Part shown: piece by piece, positions 1 through 9,085 of the stretch
Layout: each line of letters opens with the position of its first letter
Position numbering within the stretch: position 1 is the first letter of the stretch
Source: Chloroflexota bacterium
Lineage (GTDB): Bacteria; Chloroflexota; UBA11872
Assembly: GCA_022824495.1 (NCBI GenBank)
Contig: JAJDZU010000005.1
Coordinates: 53,615-117,614, forward strand
Direction of reading: 5' to 3'
DNA length: 64,000 nucleotides
Position numbers and translations under genes: made by a program
The notes under the pieces: generated by a model
What the model was told of the DNA's origin: nothing
Databases searched by the model: none
What the model saw: only the letters and a program-made list of their open reading frames with translations

Positions 1-117
1 GGTCTCGGCGAAGTGCTGACTCGACGCCCCATTCGGCCCAACCGGTCCGAAACGCAGCACAATCCCCGTGCGCGCAGCGCCCGGCTGCGTGTGTTCTCCG
101 TGGTCGGGAGAAGCTGA
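1..117 (+). CDS. rsmH: 16S rRNA (cytosine-1402-N4)-methyltransferase RsmH, C-terminal 38 residues
   Basis: An open frame enters from the left edge and stops at TGA 115-117. Its last residues include NPRARSARLRVF, the conserved C-terminal signature of RsmH (MraW), which methylates C1402 of 16S rRNA. The position, first in a dcw cluster just before ftsL, is the standard one. The stop overlaps the ftsL ATG (TGATG), which suggests translational coupling. Only the tail is present, so the call rests on this motif and on gene order. Confidence 0.85.
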   Translation, partial: GLGEVLTRRPIRPNRSETQHNPRARSARLRVFSVVGRS

Positions 118-581
118 TGGCCCTTCGACAAGAACCGCTGCTGCGCGACGCAGTATGGCCAGTTCGGATCGTGCGGAGACTTCCGACGGCGATTCCACTG
201 TCGCGCCTGGTTCTTGTCGTCATCATCGCCGCCTTCGTACTGGCGATGGTTTGGGTACAGCAAACGCAGACCCTCGTTCGTCTCGGAGGCGAAATCCAGC
301 GTCTGGAACGTCGACTCGAGACAGTCGAGCTCGAGCGGCAACGAATCCTGGCCGAGCTGGCTGTGCGCAATGACCTGTCCAGGGTCCAGCGAATCGCGTT
401 TACCGAACTCGATATGCGCCAAACTCGTCAGCCAGTCTTCACAAGGGCTCAGCCGCTTCCGCCCGGTGTCTCATTCGATCTCCCGCTGTGGGCCGCGCCA
501 ACGCAACAGCTGCTTGAGCCGCCGTGGTGGGAAGCCGTAGTTCAGGAAATCAGTGCGCATACTTCGCGACTCGCTGAGTAA
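117..581 (+). CDS. ftsL: FtsL-like cell-division protein
   Basis: This is a 154-residue single-pass membrane protein. It has a short basic cytoplasmic N-terminus, one membrane segment at about residues 30-48, then a heptad-like coiled coil at about residues 52-80 (for example RLERRLETVELERQRILAEL). FtsL joins FtsB/DivIC and FtsQ to control septal peptidoglycan synthesis. The family diverges so fast that identity comes from topology and from the slot between rsmH and ftsI. The ATG overlaps the rsmH stop, and the 3' end overlaps ftsI by 29 nt. A proline/tryptophan-rich tail after about residue 110 is longer than usual. Confidence 0.75.
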   Translation: MALRQEPLLRDAVWPVRIVRRLPTAIPLSRLVLVVIIAAFVLAMVWVQQTQTLVRLGGEIQRLERRLETVELERQRILAELAVRNDLSRVQRIAFTELDMRQTRQPVFTRAQPLPPGVSFDLPLWAAPTQQLLEPPWWEAVVQEISAHTSRLAE

Positions 582-2346
582 CCGCAAACTGGCCGACGAC
601 GCCGGAGAGCCGCCCGACCCCACACGGCGGCTCGTTGTCATGCTGGGCGGGGCCGTGGCAGCTGCCGGCGTCCTTGGCTGGCGTCTCTACGACTGGCATG
701 TCCAGCAGTCGGCGGAACTCTCGGCCCGCGGGGCCAGTGCGTTACTCACACGAAGCGAGATCAACCCGCGGCGCGGCAGCATCTACGACCGTGACGACGC
801 TGTCCTGGCGATCAGCCGGGGTGCGGTACGGGTGGTGGCTGATCCGCTTGCCATCCACGAAACGTCCGATTCGTTTGAGATTGCCGATCGGCTTAGTGTG
901 CTGCTGGGCCTGGACTCCGCCACCGTGGCCGAACGGCTTGGTGATCCAAGTCTTCGCTACTCGGAAATCGCACGGGGTCTAGTTGGCGAACCGGCAAAGG
1001 CCGTGGAAGCCGCGATCCTTGACGGCCAATTGCCAGGTGTGCGCCTCGATCCCGATCGTGTTCGCGTCTACCCCAATCGAAGTCTGGCCGCACACGTCGT
1101 GGGCTTTGTTGGCGAAGGAACGGCACGTCCTGGCGATGTCGTGGGCCAAGCCGGCGTTGAAGCTTGGTATAACGACGTGCTGGGCGGACAGTCCGGGCTT
1201 GTAAGTTCGGATATCGATCGCCTCGGCCGCCGGATCCCAATTGGCCGGTATGCGCTTCAACCGCCGCGACACGGCGCACACGTCTCTTTGTCGATCGATC
1301 GAACGATCCAGCACATCGCCGAGCAGGAGCTCGAGGCCGCTATCGAGCAGTTCGGCGCGACGGCAGGCACCATTCTCATCACCAATCCGCGAACTGGCGA
1401 AGTGCTGGGGCTCGCCAATAGGCCCACGTACGACCCAGGTCGCGTTCACACCTATCGTGAGTTCGGCCCCGAGTTTGCCAACCGGGCGTGCAGCCTGATC
1501 TATGAGCCAGGGAGCACGTTCAAGCTGATTACGATGGCTGCGGGACTCGACGTCGGAGCCATACGACCCGAAACCACGCACAACCTGCCTGGAACCGTCA
1601 ACTATTTCGGGCAGGAATTCAAGAACTGGGATGAGCGAACGTATCCGCAGCAGACGATGGTCAGCGTGCTGCAGCACTCCAGCAACACCGGCACAATCTT
1701 CGTCGCGGACACCATCGGCGCCGACAACTTCTACGAATACATTGAACGCTTCGGCTTCGGCACCCGCACCGGAGTTGATCTGGCCGGCGAGGTATCCGGC
1801 ATCGTCCGACGCCGTGGCGATCAGGGTTGGTTTCTTCCCGACCTTGCCTCCAATTCGTTCGGTCAGGGGATTTCAGTCACACCGCTACAACTAGCGACCG
1901 CCGTCGGGGCTATTGCAAACAATGGGGTGATGATGCGACCGCATGTCGCGCGCGCCGTTACCCAGGTCGACGGTCGCCGCGAGACGATTGAGTCGCAGCC
2001 GATTCGACGGGTGCTTTCACGGGAATCAGCCCTGACCCTCATCAAGATGATGGAAGCGGCGGAATCAGGCGTGCTGAATAACCTGGCACGTATTCCCGGA
2101 TACCGAACCGCCGGCAAGACCGGGACGTCGGAGATTGCATCGAGCGGTCGATTCCTCGAGGACACCTCCATCGCGTCCTATGTGGGATTCGGCCCCCTAG
2201 AGTTGCCCCGCGTGCTGGCCCTGGTTGTCATCGAGCGTCCGCAGGTAGCGTTCTTCGGCGCTCACGTCGCGTCGCCCACGTTCGCCCGCGTTATGAGCCG
2301 AGTCTTCGCTCACCTTCGGGTACCCCCTCGCACCGGACAGGCATGA
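553..2346 (+). CDS. ftsI: Peptidoglycan D,D-transpeptidase FtsI (class B PBP, PBP3)
   Basis: This 597-residue class B penicillin-binding protein cross-links septal peptidoglycan. A membrane anchor lies at about residues 27-44, followed by the PBP dimer domain (RRGSIYDRD near residue 75) and the transpeptidase domain. The three catalytic motifs are intact: S-T-F-K with nucleophile Ser321 and Lys324, S-S-N at 376-378, and K-T-G-T at 522-525. The start ATG lies inside ftsL, and the stop overlaps ftsW (ATGA). No PASTA domains follow the transpeptidase. In many bacteria murE/murF/mraY/murD come next; here ftsW follows directly. Confidence 0.95.
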   Translation: MRILRDSLSNRKLADDAGEPPDPTRRLVVMLGGAVAAAGVLGWRLYDWHVQQSAELSARGASALLTRSEINPRRGSIYDRDDAVLAISRGAVRVVADPLAIHETSDSFEIADRLSVLLGLDSATVAERLGDPSLRYSEIARGLVGEPAKAVEAAILDGQLPGVRLDPDRVRVYPNRSLAAHVVGFVGEGTARPGDVVGQAGVEAWYNDVLGGQSGLVSSDIDRLGRRIPIGRYALQPPRHGAHVSLSIDRTIQHIAEQELEAAIEQFGATAGTILITNPRTGEVLGLANRPTYDPGRVHTYREFGPEFANRACSLIYEPGSTFKLITMAAGLDVGAIRPETTHNLPGTVNYFGQEFKNWDERTYPQQTMVSVLQHSSNTGTIFVADTIGADNFYEYIERFGFGTRTGVDLAGEVSGIVRRRGDQGWFLPDLASNSFGQGISVTPLQLATAVGAIANNGVMMRPHVARAVTQVDGRRETIESQPIRRVLSRESALTLIKMMEAAESGVLNNLARIPGYRTAGKTGTSEIASSGRFLEDTSIASYVGFGPLELPRVLALVVIERPQVAFFGAHVASPTFARVMSRVFAHLRVPPRTGQA

Positions 2347-3485
2347 GTACGAGCACAGGCCAGTGGCTGGCGGGACGGCTGCCGAACTGGCCTTCGCGGG
2401 ACCCATTCCTGCTGCTGCTGTCGTTCGTCTTGCCGCTAGGAGGCGTTGTGCTGGTGGCCAGCGCCCGGGTGCCGGTAGTCCTGGGCGCGGATTCCGTTTT
2501 TGAACGCGTATCGGTCCAGCAGATGGTGCTGGCAGCCGTGGGCGTCGTGCTGGCGTTGACGATCAGCGCGGTGAATTATCAGCGCTTCACCCGAGTCGCA
2601 CCAGTTGCTTTCGTGGGCATGCTGATTGCCCTTGTCGGGGTGCTGTTTGTCGAGGACGCCACCAGCCTGTTTGCGGCCCGTCGCTGGTATCGGGTGGGCG
2701 ATCTGACCGTGCAGCCGAGCGAATTCGCAAAGGTTGCCATGGTCGTCATGCTGGCGGCACTGGCCCAGCAATTCGGTGGACGAATCCGCGAATTCCGAGT
2801 TTCCATCTTGTATATGGGGGGTGTCGTAGCTCTGGTGGTCATCCCGATTGTGCTGGAGCCGGACTTGGGCGCCGCCATAACCATAGCCTTTGTCGGGTTC
2901 GTAATGATCTTTGCCGCAGGCGCCCGACTCTGGCACCTGCTCTTGGGCTTCGCGTCGTTGGTTCCCGTCGCGTTTGTGTCCGTGACCCAAAACACCTATC
3001 AGCGCGAGCGACTCTTGACGTATCTCAGCGGAGACCCGGATATCAATCGCACCGGCTACCAGGCGGCGCAGGCGCAGATAGCCATGGGATCGGGCGGCGT
3101 CACCGGCCGCGGGCTCGGCTTGGGAACACAGAAGTTCCGGCTGCCCATTCCAGATTCCGACGCGGTATTCGCGGTCCTTGGCGAGGAGTTTGGGCTGGTC
3201 GGCACGGGACTGGTGCTGGTGTTGTTTCTCGCACTTTTCGTTCGAGGGATTCAGATTGCAGCTGCCACCGACGACGTGTTTGGCCGGTTGCTGGCTATCG
3301 GAATCGTGACGCAACTGTGCTTCCAAGCCTTCGTAAACATGGCGGTCGTCACGGGCCTCACGCCGGTGACGGGCATCACCCTGCCGTTCATCAGTCGTGG
3401 GGGCTCGTCGCTTCTGGCCTCGATGATCTTGATGGGCATCCTGATGAATGTTGCCCGCCAGTCCGATCTGGGACGCAGCACGTGA
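2343..3485 (+). CDS. ftsW: Septal peptidoglycan glycosyltransferase FtsW (SEDS family)
   Basis: This 380-residue polytopic protein with about ten membrane segments is the lipid II polymerase partner of FtsI. Family signatures are visible: a WYRVGDLTVQPSEFAKVAMV block around residues 115-135, the EPDLGAA motif near residue 175, and the C-terminal block GLTPVTGITLPFISRGGSS, which is diagnostic of FtsW/RodA. Its place between ftsI and murG argues for FtsW rather than RodA. ATGA overlap with ftsI and GTGA overlap with murG imply coupled translation. Confidence 0.95.
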   Translation: MSTSTGQWLAGRLPNWPSRDPFLLLLSFVLPLGGVVLVASARVPVVLGADSVFERVSVQQMVLAAVGVVLALTISAVNYQRFTRVAPVAFVGMLIALVGVLFVEDATSLFAARRWYRVGDLTVQPSEFAKVAMVVMLAALAQQFGGRIREFRVSILYMGGVVALVVIPIVLEPDLGAAITIAFVGFVMIFAAGARLWHLLLGFASLVPVAFVSVTQNTYQRERLLTYLSGDPDINRTGYQAAQAQIAMGSGGVTGRGLGLGTQKFRLPIPDSDAVFAVLGEEFGLVGTGLVLVLFLALFVRGIQIAAATDDVFGRLLAIGIVTQLCFQAFVNMAVVTGLTPVTGITLPFISRGGSSLLASMILMGILMNVARQSDLGRST

Positions 3486-4600
3486 GGCTTGTGCTGGTCG
3501 GCGGCGGCACAGCCGGTCACATTTTTCCAACCATCGCCGTCGCCCGGCAGTTGACCGCGCTGTCCGAGACGGCGGTTGAGCTCAGCGCCGTCTGTGGGTC
3601 CCGCGATCTCGATCGCCTGTTGTATCGCGACGTCGATCTTGACGTCGTTCCCCTGCCAGCCCGTGGCATCGTAGGTGTTGACTGGTGGCGGTTGCCGTGG
3701 CGTGCCTGGCTGCTTATCCAGTCGCTCCTTATGGTTTGGCGCGACTTCAGCCGGCGCCGTCCGGACGCGGTGGTCGCCAGTGGCGGCTACGTCAGCGCCC
3801 CCGTGCTGCTCGTCAGCTGGTTGCGGCGCATTCCAGCGGTGATCTTCTCAGGTGATGCCGCTCTGGGATGGGCCACGCGTGTTATGGCCCCCCTGGCATC
3901 TGTCGCCACGATTGCATTCGAGGAAGCTCGCGGTCAGATCTGGCGTACGCCGGTCGAACTGGTGGGGTACCCGGTTCGCGGCACCTTTTCGTCACCCGAT
4001 GCGAAGGCTGGACGCACGGCATTTGGAGTTTCCGAGACCGACTCCCTAGTTGTCGTGATGGGCGGGAGCCAGGGCTCACATGCCATCAACGAGGCGCTGC
4101 GCGCAGACCTATTGCGCCTGCTTGAGAAAGCCCAGATTGTTCATGTCAGCGGTCAACGCGACTATCAGACCCTTGCGGCAGCACGCGACCAACTGCCCGC
4201 TCCACTGCGCGCACGTTACCGCCTCCACGACTTTATACGCAGCGGATTCGCCAACCTTCTGGCCGCCGCAGACGTCGTTGTGAGTCGGGCCGGCGCCACC
4301 TCAGTCGCCGAGTTCAGCGCGGTGGGTACGCCGGCTGTACTCATTCCCGGACAATTCGGGGCAGGGCACCAGGTTGCAACTGCCAGAGCTATGGCGACGG
4401 CCGGCGCCGCGGTAGTGCTCTCTGAATCGGACCTGAAATCCGGTCACCTGGGCCTGATGCTGCTCGATCTGCTAAACGATCGAAGCCATTTGGACAGCAT
4501 GAGTGAGGCCACGCAGTCACGTGGACGGCCGCGTGCAGCCAGACAGATTGCCCGAATCGCCCTTGAGCTGGCGCGCCGGGACTCGACGGTCGACGGATGA
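3482..4600 (+). CDS. murG: UDP-GlcNAc:lipid I N-acetylglucosaminyltransferase MurG
   Basis: MurG (372 residues, GT28) adds GlcNAc to lipid I at the inner membrane face to give lipid II. The GTG at 3482 is chosen because it overlaps the ftsW stop and puts the N-terminal signature VLVGGGTAGHIFP immediately after the start. An in-frame ATG further upstream lies inside ftsW and would add 55 unrelated residues. The C-terminal donor-binding region shows VVMGGSQGSHAIN and SRAGATSVAEFSAVGTPAVL, both typical of MurG. It overlaps murC by ATGA. Confidence 0.95.
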   Translation: MRLVLVGGGTAGHIFPTIAVARQLTALSETAVELSAVCGSRDLDRLLYRDVDLDVVPLPARGIVGVDWWRLPWRAWLLIQSLLMVWRDFSRRRPDAVVASGGYVSAPVLLVSWLRRIPAVIFSGDAALGWATRVMAPLASVATIAFEEARGQIWRTPVELVGYPVRGTFSSPDAKAGRTAFGVSETDSLVVVMGGSQGSHAINEALRADLLRLLEKAQIVHVSGQRDYQTLAAARDQLPAPLRARYRLHDFIRSGFANLLAAADVVVSRAGATSVAEFSAVGTPAVLIPGQFGAGHQVATARAMATAGAAVVLSESDLKSGHLGLMLLDLLNDRSHLDSMSEATQSRGRPRAARQIARIALELARRDSTVDG

Positions 4601-5985
4601 TGTCGCCTCAGGTCACCGATCCCACCGTGCGCCACGTCCATATCGTGGGCATCGGCGGCAAGGGAATGAGCGCGATCGGGGCGGCGCTGCTGGATCTAGG
4701 CAAGACCGTGAGCGGCAGCGACCTGAAGCACTCGACCCAATCGGAACGACTGGAGAGCCGCGGCGCCCAGATCGCCTTAGGGCATCGCTCCGAGAACATC
4801 GGCGACGCCGACATCGTCATTCACTCATCGGCGATACCTGTGGACAATCCTGAGCTCGTGGCCGCTCACGTCCAGGGAACCGCCGTTGGTACGCGAGCCG
4901 AAGCCGTGGCAGCCCTGTTCAACAGTCGCCGCGGGATCGCTGTCGCGGGAACACATGGCAAGACCACGACATCAGCGCTGATTGCGACGATCTTGCAACG
5001 CGCGGGTCTGGCGCCCTCGTTTCTCATTGGCGCCGACGTTCGGTCGCTTGGCGGAGCCAACGGGCGGATAGGAGTAGGGTCGTGGATGGTGCTGGAGGCG
5101 GATGAATTCGACGATGCATTTCTCGCCTATAGGCCCCGGATCACCGCCCTCACGCACCTGGAACCGGACCATCTGGATCACTTCGGCACCGTCGACCTAA
5201 TGGTTTCTACGTTCGAGCAGTTTGTCGACCAACTGCCCGCCGCTTCCGCGCTTGTCGCCCGCTGCGATGTACCTCTGCTACGGCAGGTGGCTGAGCGGCA
5301 TCCGGGGGTAATCACATGGTTTGGTCCAGGCGGCGACTGGCAGATTGAGCACTACTCCCCAGGCGCGCCCGGACCAACCCTCGACGTCCGGGGCCCGAGA
5401 GGGCACTTGATGCTCAGGCTGCCTATCCCCGGTCGCCACAACGCCCTGAATGCGTTGGCCGCTCTGGCCTCCGCCAGCTTGGCCGGAATCGAAGGGCACG
5501 AGGCCGCGCGGGCGTTGGAGCGCTACGCCGGCGCCGAACGTCGGCTGGAGTTTCGGGCCATCGTCCAGGGCATCACCGTCATTGAGGATTACGCCCACCA
5601 CCCAACCGCCGTGCGCGCGAGCCTGCAAGCCGTGCGTGAACTTCGGCCGCAGCGAGTGCTCGCGGTGTATCAACCGCTCCTGGAGTCTCGGACGCGAGAC
5701 CTGTTTGAGGCCTTTCTCGACGCGTTTGGAGATGCCGATGAGGTGTACCTGGCGGACATCTACTCACCGCCAGGTCGCGAAACGGCCCTCGGCGTCACTT
5801 CCCGTGACTTGGCCGAGGCATTGCGCCACCCAAACGCCCGAGCGCTTCCCAATCTTGATGAAATTGCCGAACGCGTACTTGAAGAAGCACGTGATGGTGA
5901 CATTGTCCTGGTCATGGGCCCGGAGTCCGTGACGCCGCTGGCCGATCACTTAGTGGCGCGCCTCAAACAAGAACCAGTCAGATGA
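4597..5985 (+). CDS. murC: UDP-N-acetylmuramate-L-alanine ligase MurC
   Basis: MurC (462 residues) is the ATP-dependent ligase that adds L-Ala to UDP-MurNAc in the cytoplasm. The N-terminal Rossmann domain starts VHIVGIGGKGMSAIG, a MurC signature. The P-loop is GTHGKTTT at about residues 118-125. The central block with EADEFD and THLEPDHLDHF is intact, as is the C-terminal EDYAHHPTAVRASL block. It is the only amino-acid ligase of the Mur pathway in the window. ATGA overlaps join it to murG and murB. Confidence 0.96.
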   Translation: MMSPQVTDPTVRHVHIVGIGGKGMSAIGAALLDLGKTVSGSDLKHSTQSERLESRGAQIALGHRSENIGDADIVIHSSAIPVDNPELVAAHVQGTAVGTRAEAVAALFNSRRGIAVAGTHGKTTTSALIATILQRAGLAPSFLIGADVRSLGGANGRIGVGSWMVLEADEFDDAFLAYRPRITALTHLEPDHLDHFGTVDLMVSTFEQFVDQLPAASALVARCDVPLLRQVAERHPGVITWFGPGGDWQIEHYSPGAPGPTLDVRGPRGHLMLRLPIPGRHNALNALAALASASLAGIEGHEAARALERYAGAERRLEFRAIVQGITVIEDYAHHPTAVRASLQAVRELRPQRVLAVYQPLLESRTRDLFEAFLDAFGDADEVYLADIYSPPGRETALGVTSRDLAEALRHPNARALPNLDEIAERVLEEARDGDIVLVMGPESVTPLADHLVARLKQEPVR

Positions 5986-6905
5986 GCGCGGATTCGAGAT
6001 TCCCGTCGGCGCTCCGCGTTCGTGCGCACGAGCCCATGGAACGCCACACGTCCTTTGGCGTGGGTGGACCAGCCGACTTGTGGGTTGAAGTTCGCAGCCT
6101 GACCGCATTGCGTCTAGCCCTGGAGACCGCGAATCGCCTGGGGATTCCTCGAACCGTCATGGGGCACGGCACCAACGCACTCGTAGCCGACGCTGGGATA
6201 GACGGCCTGGTGATCTACAACCGCTATCAGTGTTTCTCCGCGCACCCGCCCGACAGATTCGTGCGGGTGGCATCGGGCCACAGCATGGCGCGCCTGGCCG
6301 GGCGATGCGCACGCCTGGGTCTTGGGGGCCTGTCGTTTGCGATCGGCGTCCCAGGCACCGTGGGCGGTGCCATCTACGGCAACGCGGGCGCGTTCGGATC
6401 CGAGGTTGCCGCCGTATTGAGGTCGGCCCGCGTGTGGCGATGTGGTCATGAAGTTGATGTCCCGGCATCGGGATTTGATTTTGGGTATCGGCGAAGCAAC
6501 CTCCACAACGATGAGACTGAACCTGTGGTGCTGGCGGCGAGCTTTCGCGTCCAACCTGCCGACCCCTCCTCGCTTCGACACGAGTTGCTGGCCCTGGCTC
6601 GTCGGCGACGCGCCACCCAGCCCCTCGGACAGAACGCGGGATCGTTCTTCATGAATCCAGACGGCGATTACGCTGGACGGCTGATTGAGGCGGCCGGTCT
6701 CAAGGGCCACGAGCTTGGCGGGGCGTTTGTCTCGCCAGTCCACGCAAACTTCATCTCGGCCAGACCCGGCGGGACGGCTAAGGACGTCTTGGATCTGGCC
6801 ATTGTGGTTCGTGAACGTGTGGCCGAGGCTACCGGTGTCCGGCTCACACCGGAAGTACGGCTCCTGGGCCGCTGGAACAGCCACGCGCGGGCGTTGTTTA
6901 CGTGA
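5982..6905 (+). CDS. murB: UDP-N-acetylenolpyruvoylglucosamine reductase MurB
   Basis: MurB (307 residues) is the FAD/NADPH enzyme that makes UDP-MurNAc. It has the N-terminal HTSFGVGGPADL motif, the FAD-binding stretch with GVPGTVGGAIYGNAGAFGSE, the type II active-site motif NAGSFFMNP with the proton-donor serine, and the terminal PEVRLLG with the conserved glutamate. Length and motif order fit a type II (Gram-positive-like) enzyme. It overlaps murC by ATGA and ftsQ by GTGA. Confidence 0.95.
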   Translation: MSADSRFPSALRVRAHEPMERHTSFGVGGPADLWVEVRSLTALRLALETANRLGIPRTVMGHGTNALVADAGIDGLVIYNRYQCFSAHPPDRFVRVASGHSMARLAGRCARLGLGGLSFAIGVPGTVGGAIYGNAGAFGSEVAAVLRSARVWRCGHEVDVPASGFDFGYRRSNLHNDETEPVVLAASFRVQPADPSSLRHELLALARRRRATQPLGQNAGSFFMNPDGDYAGRLIEAAGLKGHELGGAFVSPVHANFISARPGGTAKDVLDLAIVVRERVAEATGVRLTPEVRLLGRWNSHARALFT

Positions 6906-7672
6906 CCGACCTACGCGGAGGTCTCTTTACAAAGGCGCTGTCACTGGTCATCGCCATGATCTCCTCCGGCGTCCTCATATGGTTTCTCAATTCGCCCGTG
7001 TTCGACGTTAGAAATGTCGCCGTGCACCGGGCGGATTCTTCGCCGCCCCCAGCGGTCGATCCGGCCAGCATCGAGGCCGCCGCTCATCCCCTGATTGGCG
7101 CGAACGTGTTTCGCATCGACAGCAACGCGCTGCGGCAGCAAATACGGAATCTGCCGGGGGTGGCCGACGCAACGGTTCGAGTAGGCGTTGACGGCCGGGC
7201 GACAGTTACGGTCGCCTACGAGGCGCCAGTGGCGAACTGGGTTGCCAACGGTCAGAGCTTTCTGGTCAATGCGTCCGGCGAGGTCCTGGCGGAGCAGTTC
7301 GAGCCGAAAGTTCCGCTCACTATCGAGGACGACTCGTCGGCACCTCTTGTGCCGGGCGACCTCGTTAGCGCGGGAGTGCTGATAGCCGCGCATCAACTGC
7401 AGAGCAATTTGCCACTCCTCCGAGTCATACCCAGCCGTATTCGCTACTCCGCCGGCCAGCTGACCGTGGTAGATCACGCCGGGCGGGAACTCGATTTTGG
7501 TGATACGTCGCAACTCGACGCAAAGCTCGTCGCCCTGCATGCCGTGCTTGAGCAAGCGAACCGCCTCGGCGAGCGAATTGCTAGCGTGGATCTCCGACCA
7601 ATTGAACGCCCCACCTACCGCACAGTGGACGCGCCGCCGCTCGCCACTGGCCGCAATCCTGGGGCGCCGTAG
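6902..7672 (+). CDS. ftsQ: Cell-division protein FtsQ/DivIB (POTRA domain)
   Basis: This 256-residue bitopic protein starts at a GTG overlapping the murB stop. After a short cytoplasmic tail a membrane segment spans about residues 10-29. The extracytoplasmic POTRA domain follows (VFDVRNVAVHR, then LPGVADATVRV) and then the beta domain. FtsQ recruits FtsL/FtsB and links early and late divisome parts. Identity rests on topology, the POTRA pattern and its position before ftsA. A 55-nt gap separates it from ftsA. Confidence 0.88.
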   Translation: MTDLRGGLFTKALSLVIAMISSGVLIWFLNSPVFDVRNVAVHRADSSPPPAVDPASIEAAAHPLIGANVFRIDSNALRQQIRNLPGVADATVRVGVDGRATVTVAYEAPVANWVANGQSFLVNASGEVLAEQFEPKVPLTIEDDSSAPLVPGDLVSAGVLIAAHQLQSNLPLLRVIPSRIRYSAGQLTVVDHAGRELDFGDTSQLDAKLVALHAVLEQANRLGERIASVDLRPIERPTYRTVDAPPLATGRNPGAP

Positions 7673-7727
7673 TCGTGTTATGTAAACTGTCGCTTTTCGT
7701 GCACTCCGTTTGGCCAAGGGTGGGAGC

Positions 7728-8975
7728 ATGAGCCGTAAACGGACCTTCGTGGGACTGGACGTCGGAACGACCAAAACCTGCGCCGTGATTGGACAGGAGT
7801 ACCGAGGCGCGCAGTTGCATGTCCTTGGCGTCGGCACCGCGCCTTCGTATGGACTCAAGGGCGGTCAGGTCGTCGACGTTGTTCTAACAGTCAAAGCCAT
7901 TGACGAAGCAATTCACCGCGCCGAGAAGGCCGCGCGAGCGCGGTCGTCGCAAGTCGTCACTGGAATCGCCGGCGGCCACCTCCAATCTCACAGTCAGCGG
8001 GGCGAAGTTCGCTTGCCGTCCGGTGAGCGCGAGGTGCGCGAACGCCATGTCGGGGCGGTCGTCCGCGGAGCGACCATGTTGAGCTTGGCCGAAGACCGGG
8101 AGGTCGTAGCGGTTATTCCCAAGACGTTTGCAACGGACCACCTCACCGACGTACTCGATCCACGTGGACTCACTGCGCGGCGGCTTGCCGTCGAAGCTCA
8201 CGTCATCACTGGAGCCACAAACGCCATGGCGAACCTGGAGCACTGCGTAAGCCAGGCGGGTCTGTCAACGCAAGGCCGCGTTCTCCAGCCACTGGCCTCG
8301 GCACGCGCCTGCCTTACGCCGGAGCAGAGGCGCGAGGGTGTGGTGCTAATCGACATTGGCGGTGGAACGACCGATGTTGCCCTCTTTGTTGATGATGCGT
8401 GCTGGCACATTGCCGTGATCCCGATTGGAGGCGCGCTGGTCACGGCTGACATTGCCCGGGGGCTCCGGTTGCCAACCAAAGTCGCCGAAGCAGTAAAGGT
8501 CGAACATGGCAGCGTCGGGTGGCCGGTCGACGAAAACGATGCAACCGTCGCTGTCCCGGGGTTCGACCATGGCGCGCCGGTGGCCATTCGCCGCCGAGAT
8601 CTTGCCGAGGTCATCACGGCGAGAGTGGAAGAGTTGATGCATCTTGTGCGTGACGAAATCACGCGCAGCGGGTATTACGACATTCTCCCGGCGGGAGCCG
8701 TGCTCACCGGCGGCGGTTCCCGCCTCAGTGGCATCAAGGAATTGGCCAGCACGGTCTTGGACATGCCGGTCGCCACGGGTCGACCTCGGGCACTTTGGGG
8801 ATTGGGCGATAACCTTCGGGCACCCGAATTCAGCACGGGCGTCGGTCTTCTGCTTTCGGCCGCCGCAGCTGAGGAAGCAGACGGCTGGGTGACTGCCGCG
8901 AGCCTCCAACAGCGGGGTGTCTTGGACAAGCTTGGCGGGTGGATGCGTTCGGTTGTCTCGCCAACTGTCAGGTGA
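7728..8975 (+). CDS. ftsA: Actin-like cell-division protein FtsA
   Basis: FtsA (415 residues) is an actin-fold ATPase that tethers FtsZ to the membrane. The phosphate-1 motif GLDVGTTKTCAVIG is near the N-terminus, the phosphate-2 motif VLIDIGGGTTDVALF is near residue 210, and the adenosine motif AVLTGGGSRLSGI is near residue 330. The terminal GGWMRSVV stretch could be the amphipathic membrane-targeting helix. ATG 7728 is preferred over an upstream in-frame TTG (7710) because a purine-rich AGGGTGGGAG precedes it at normal spacing. A TATGTAAACT stretch near 7679 may be a -10 region. Confidence 0.94.
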   Translation: MSRKRTFVGLDVGTTKTCAVIGQEYRGAQLHVLGVGTAPSYGLKGGQVVDVVLTVKAIDEAIHRAEKAARARSSQVVTGIAGGHLQSHSQRGEVRLPSGEREVRERHVGAVVRGATMLSLAEDREVVAVIPKTFATDHLTDVLDPRGLTARRLAVEAHVITGATNAMANLEHCVSQAGLSTQGRVLQPLASARACLTPEQRREGVVLIDIGGGTTDVALFVDDACWHIAVIPIGGALVTADIARGLRLPTKVAEAVKVEHGSVGWPVDENDATVAVPGFDHGAPVAIRRRDLAEVITARVEELMHLVRDEITRSGYYDILPAGAVLTGGGSRLSGIKELASTVLDMPVATGRPRALWGLGDNLRAPEFSTGVGLLLSAAAAEEADGWVTAASLQQRGVLDKLGGWMRSVVSPTVR

Positions 8976-9003
8976 AAGGCGAATCGCGGTGATTCAGTAT
9001 GGG

Positions 9004-9009
9004 CATAAT
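9004..9009 (+). promoter_or_regulatory. Possible -10 element (CATAAT) upstream of ftsZ
   Basis: CATAAT lies in the 110-nt gap between ftsA and ftsZ and differs from TATAAT at one base. No good -35 is found at 16-18 nt. GGCATAAT also occurs before the flotillin gene and the 36-codon minus-strand gene. It would give ftsZ its own transcript. Confidence 0.4.
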
Positions 9010-9085
9010 GGCGTTACAGTTGTGGCGCTGCACCGAGAGTGGTCTGGCCGTCCAACGTTGGCGCGCCTGGGAAGGGTGAGTGGAC

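Noticed and set aside
2436..3530. Long minus-strand open frame opposite ftsW
   Set aside because: Its product is His/Gln/Arg-rich with no recognisable domain; ftsW on the + strand has full family motifs.
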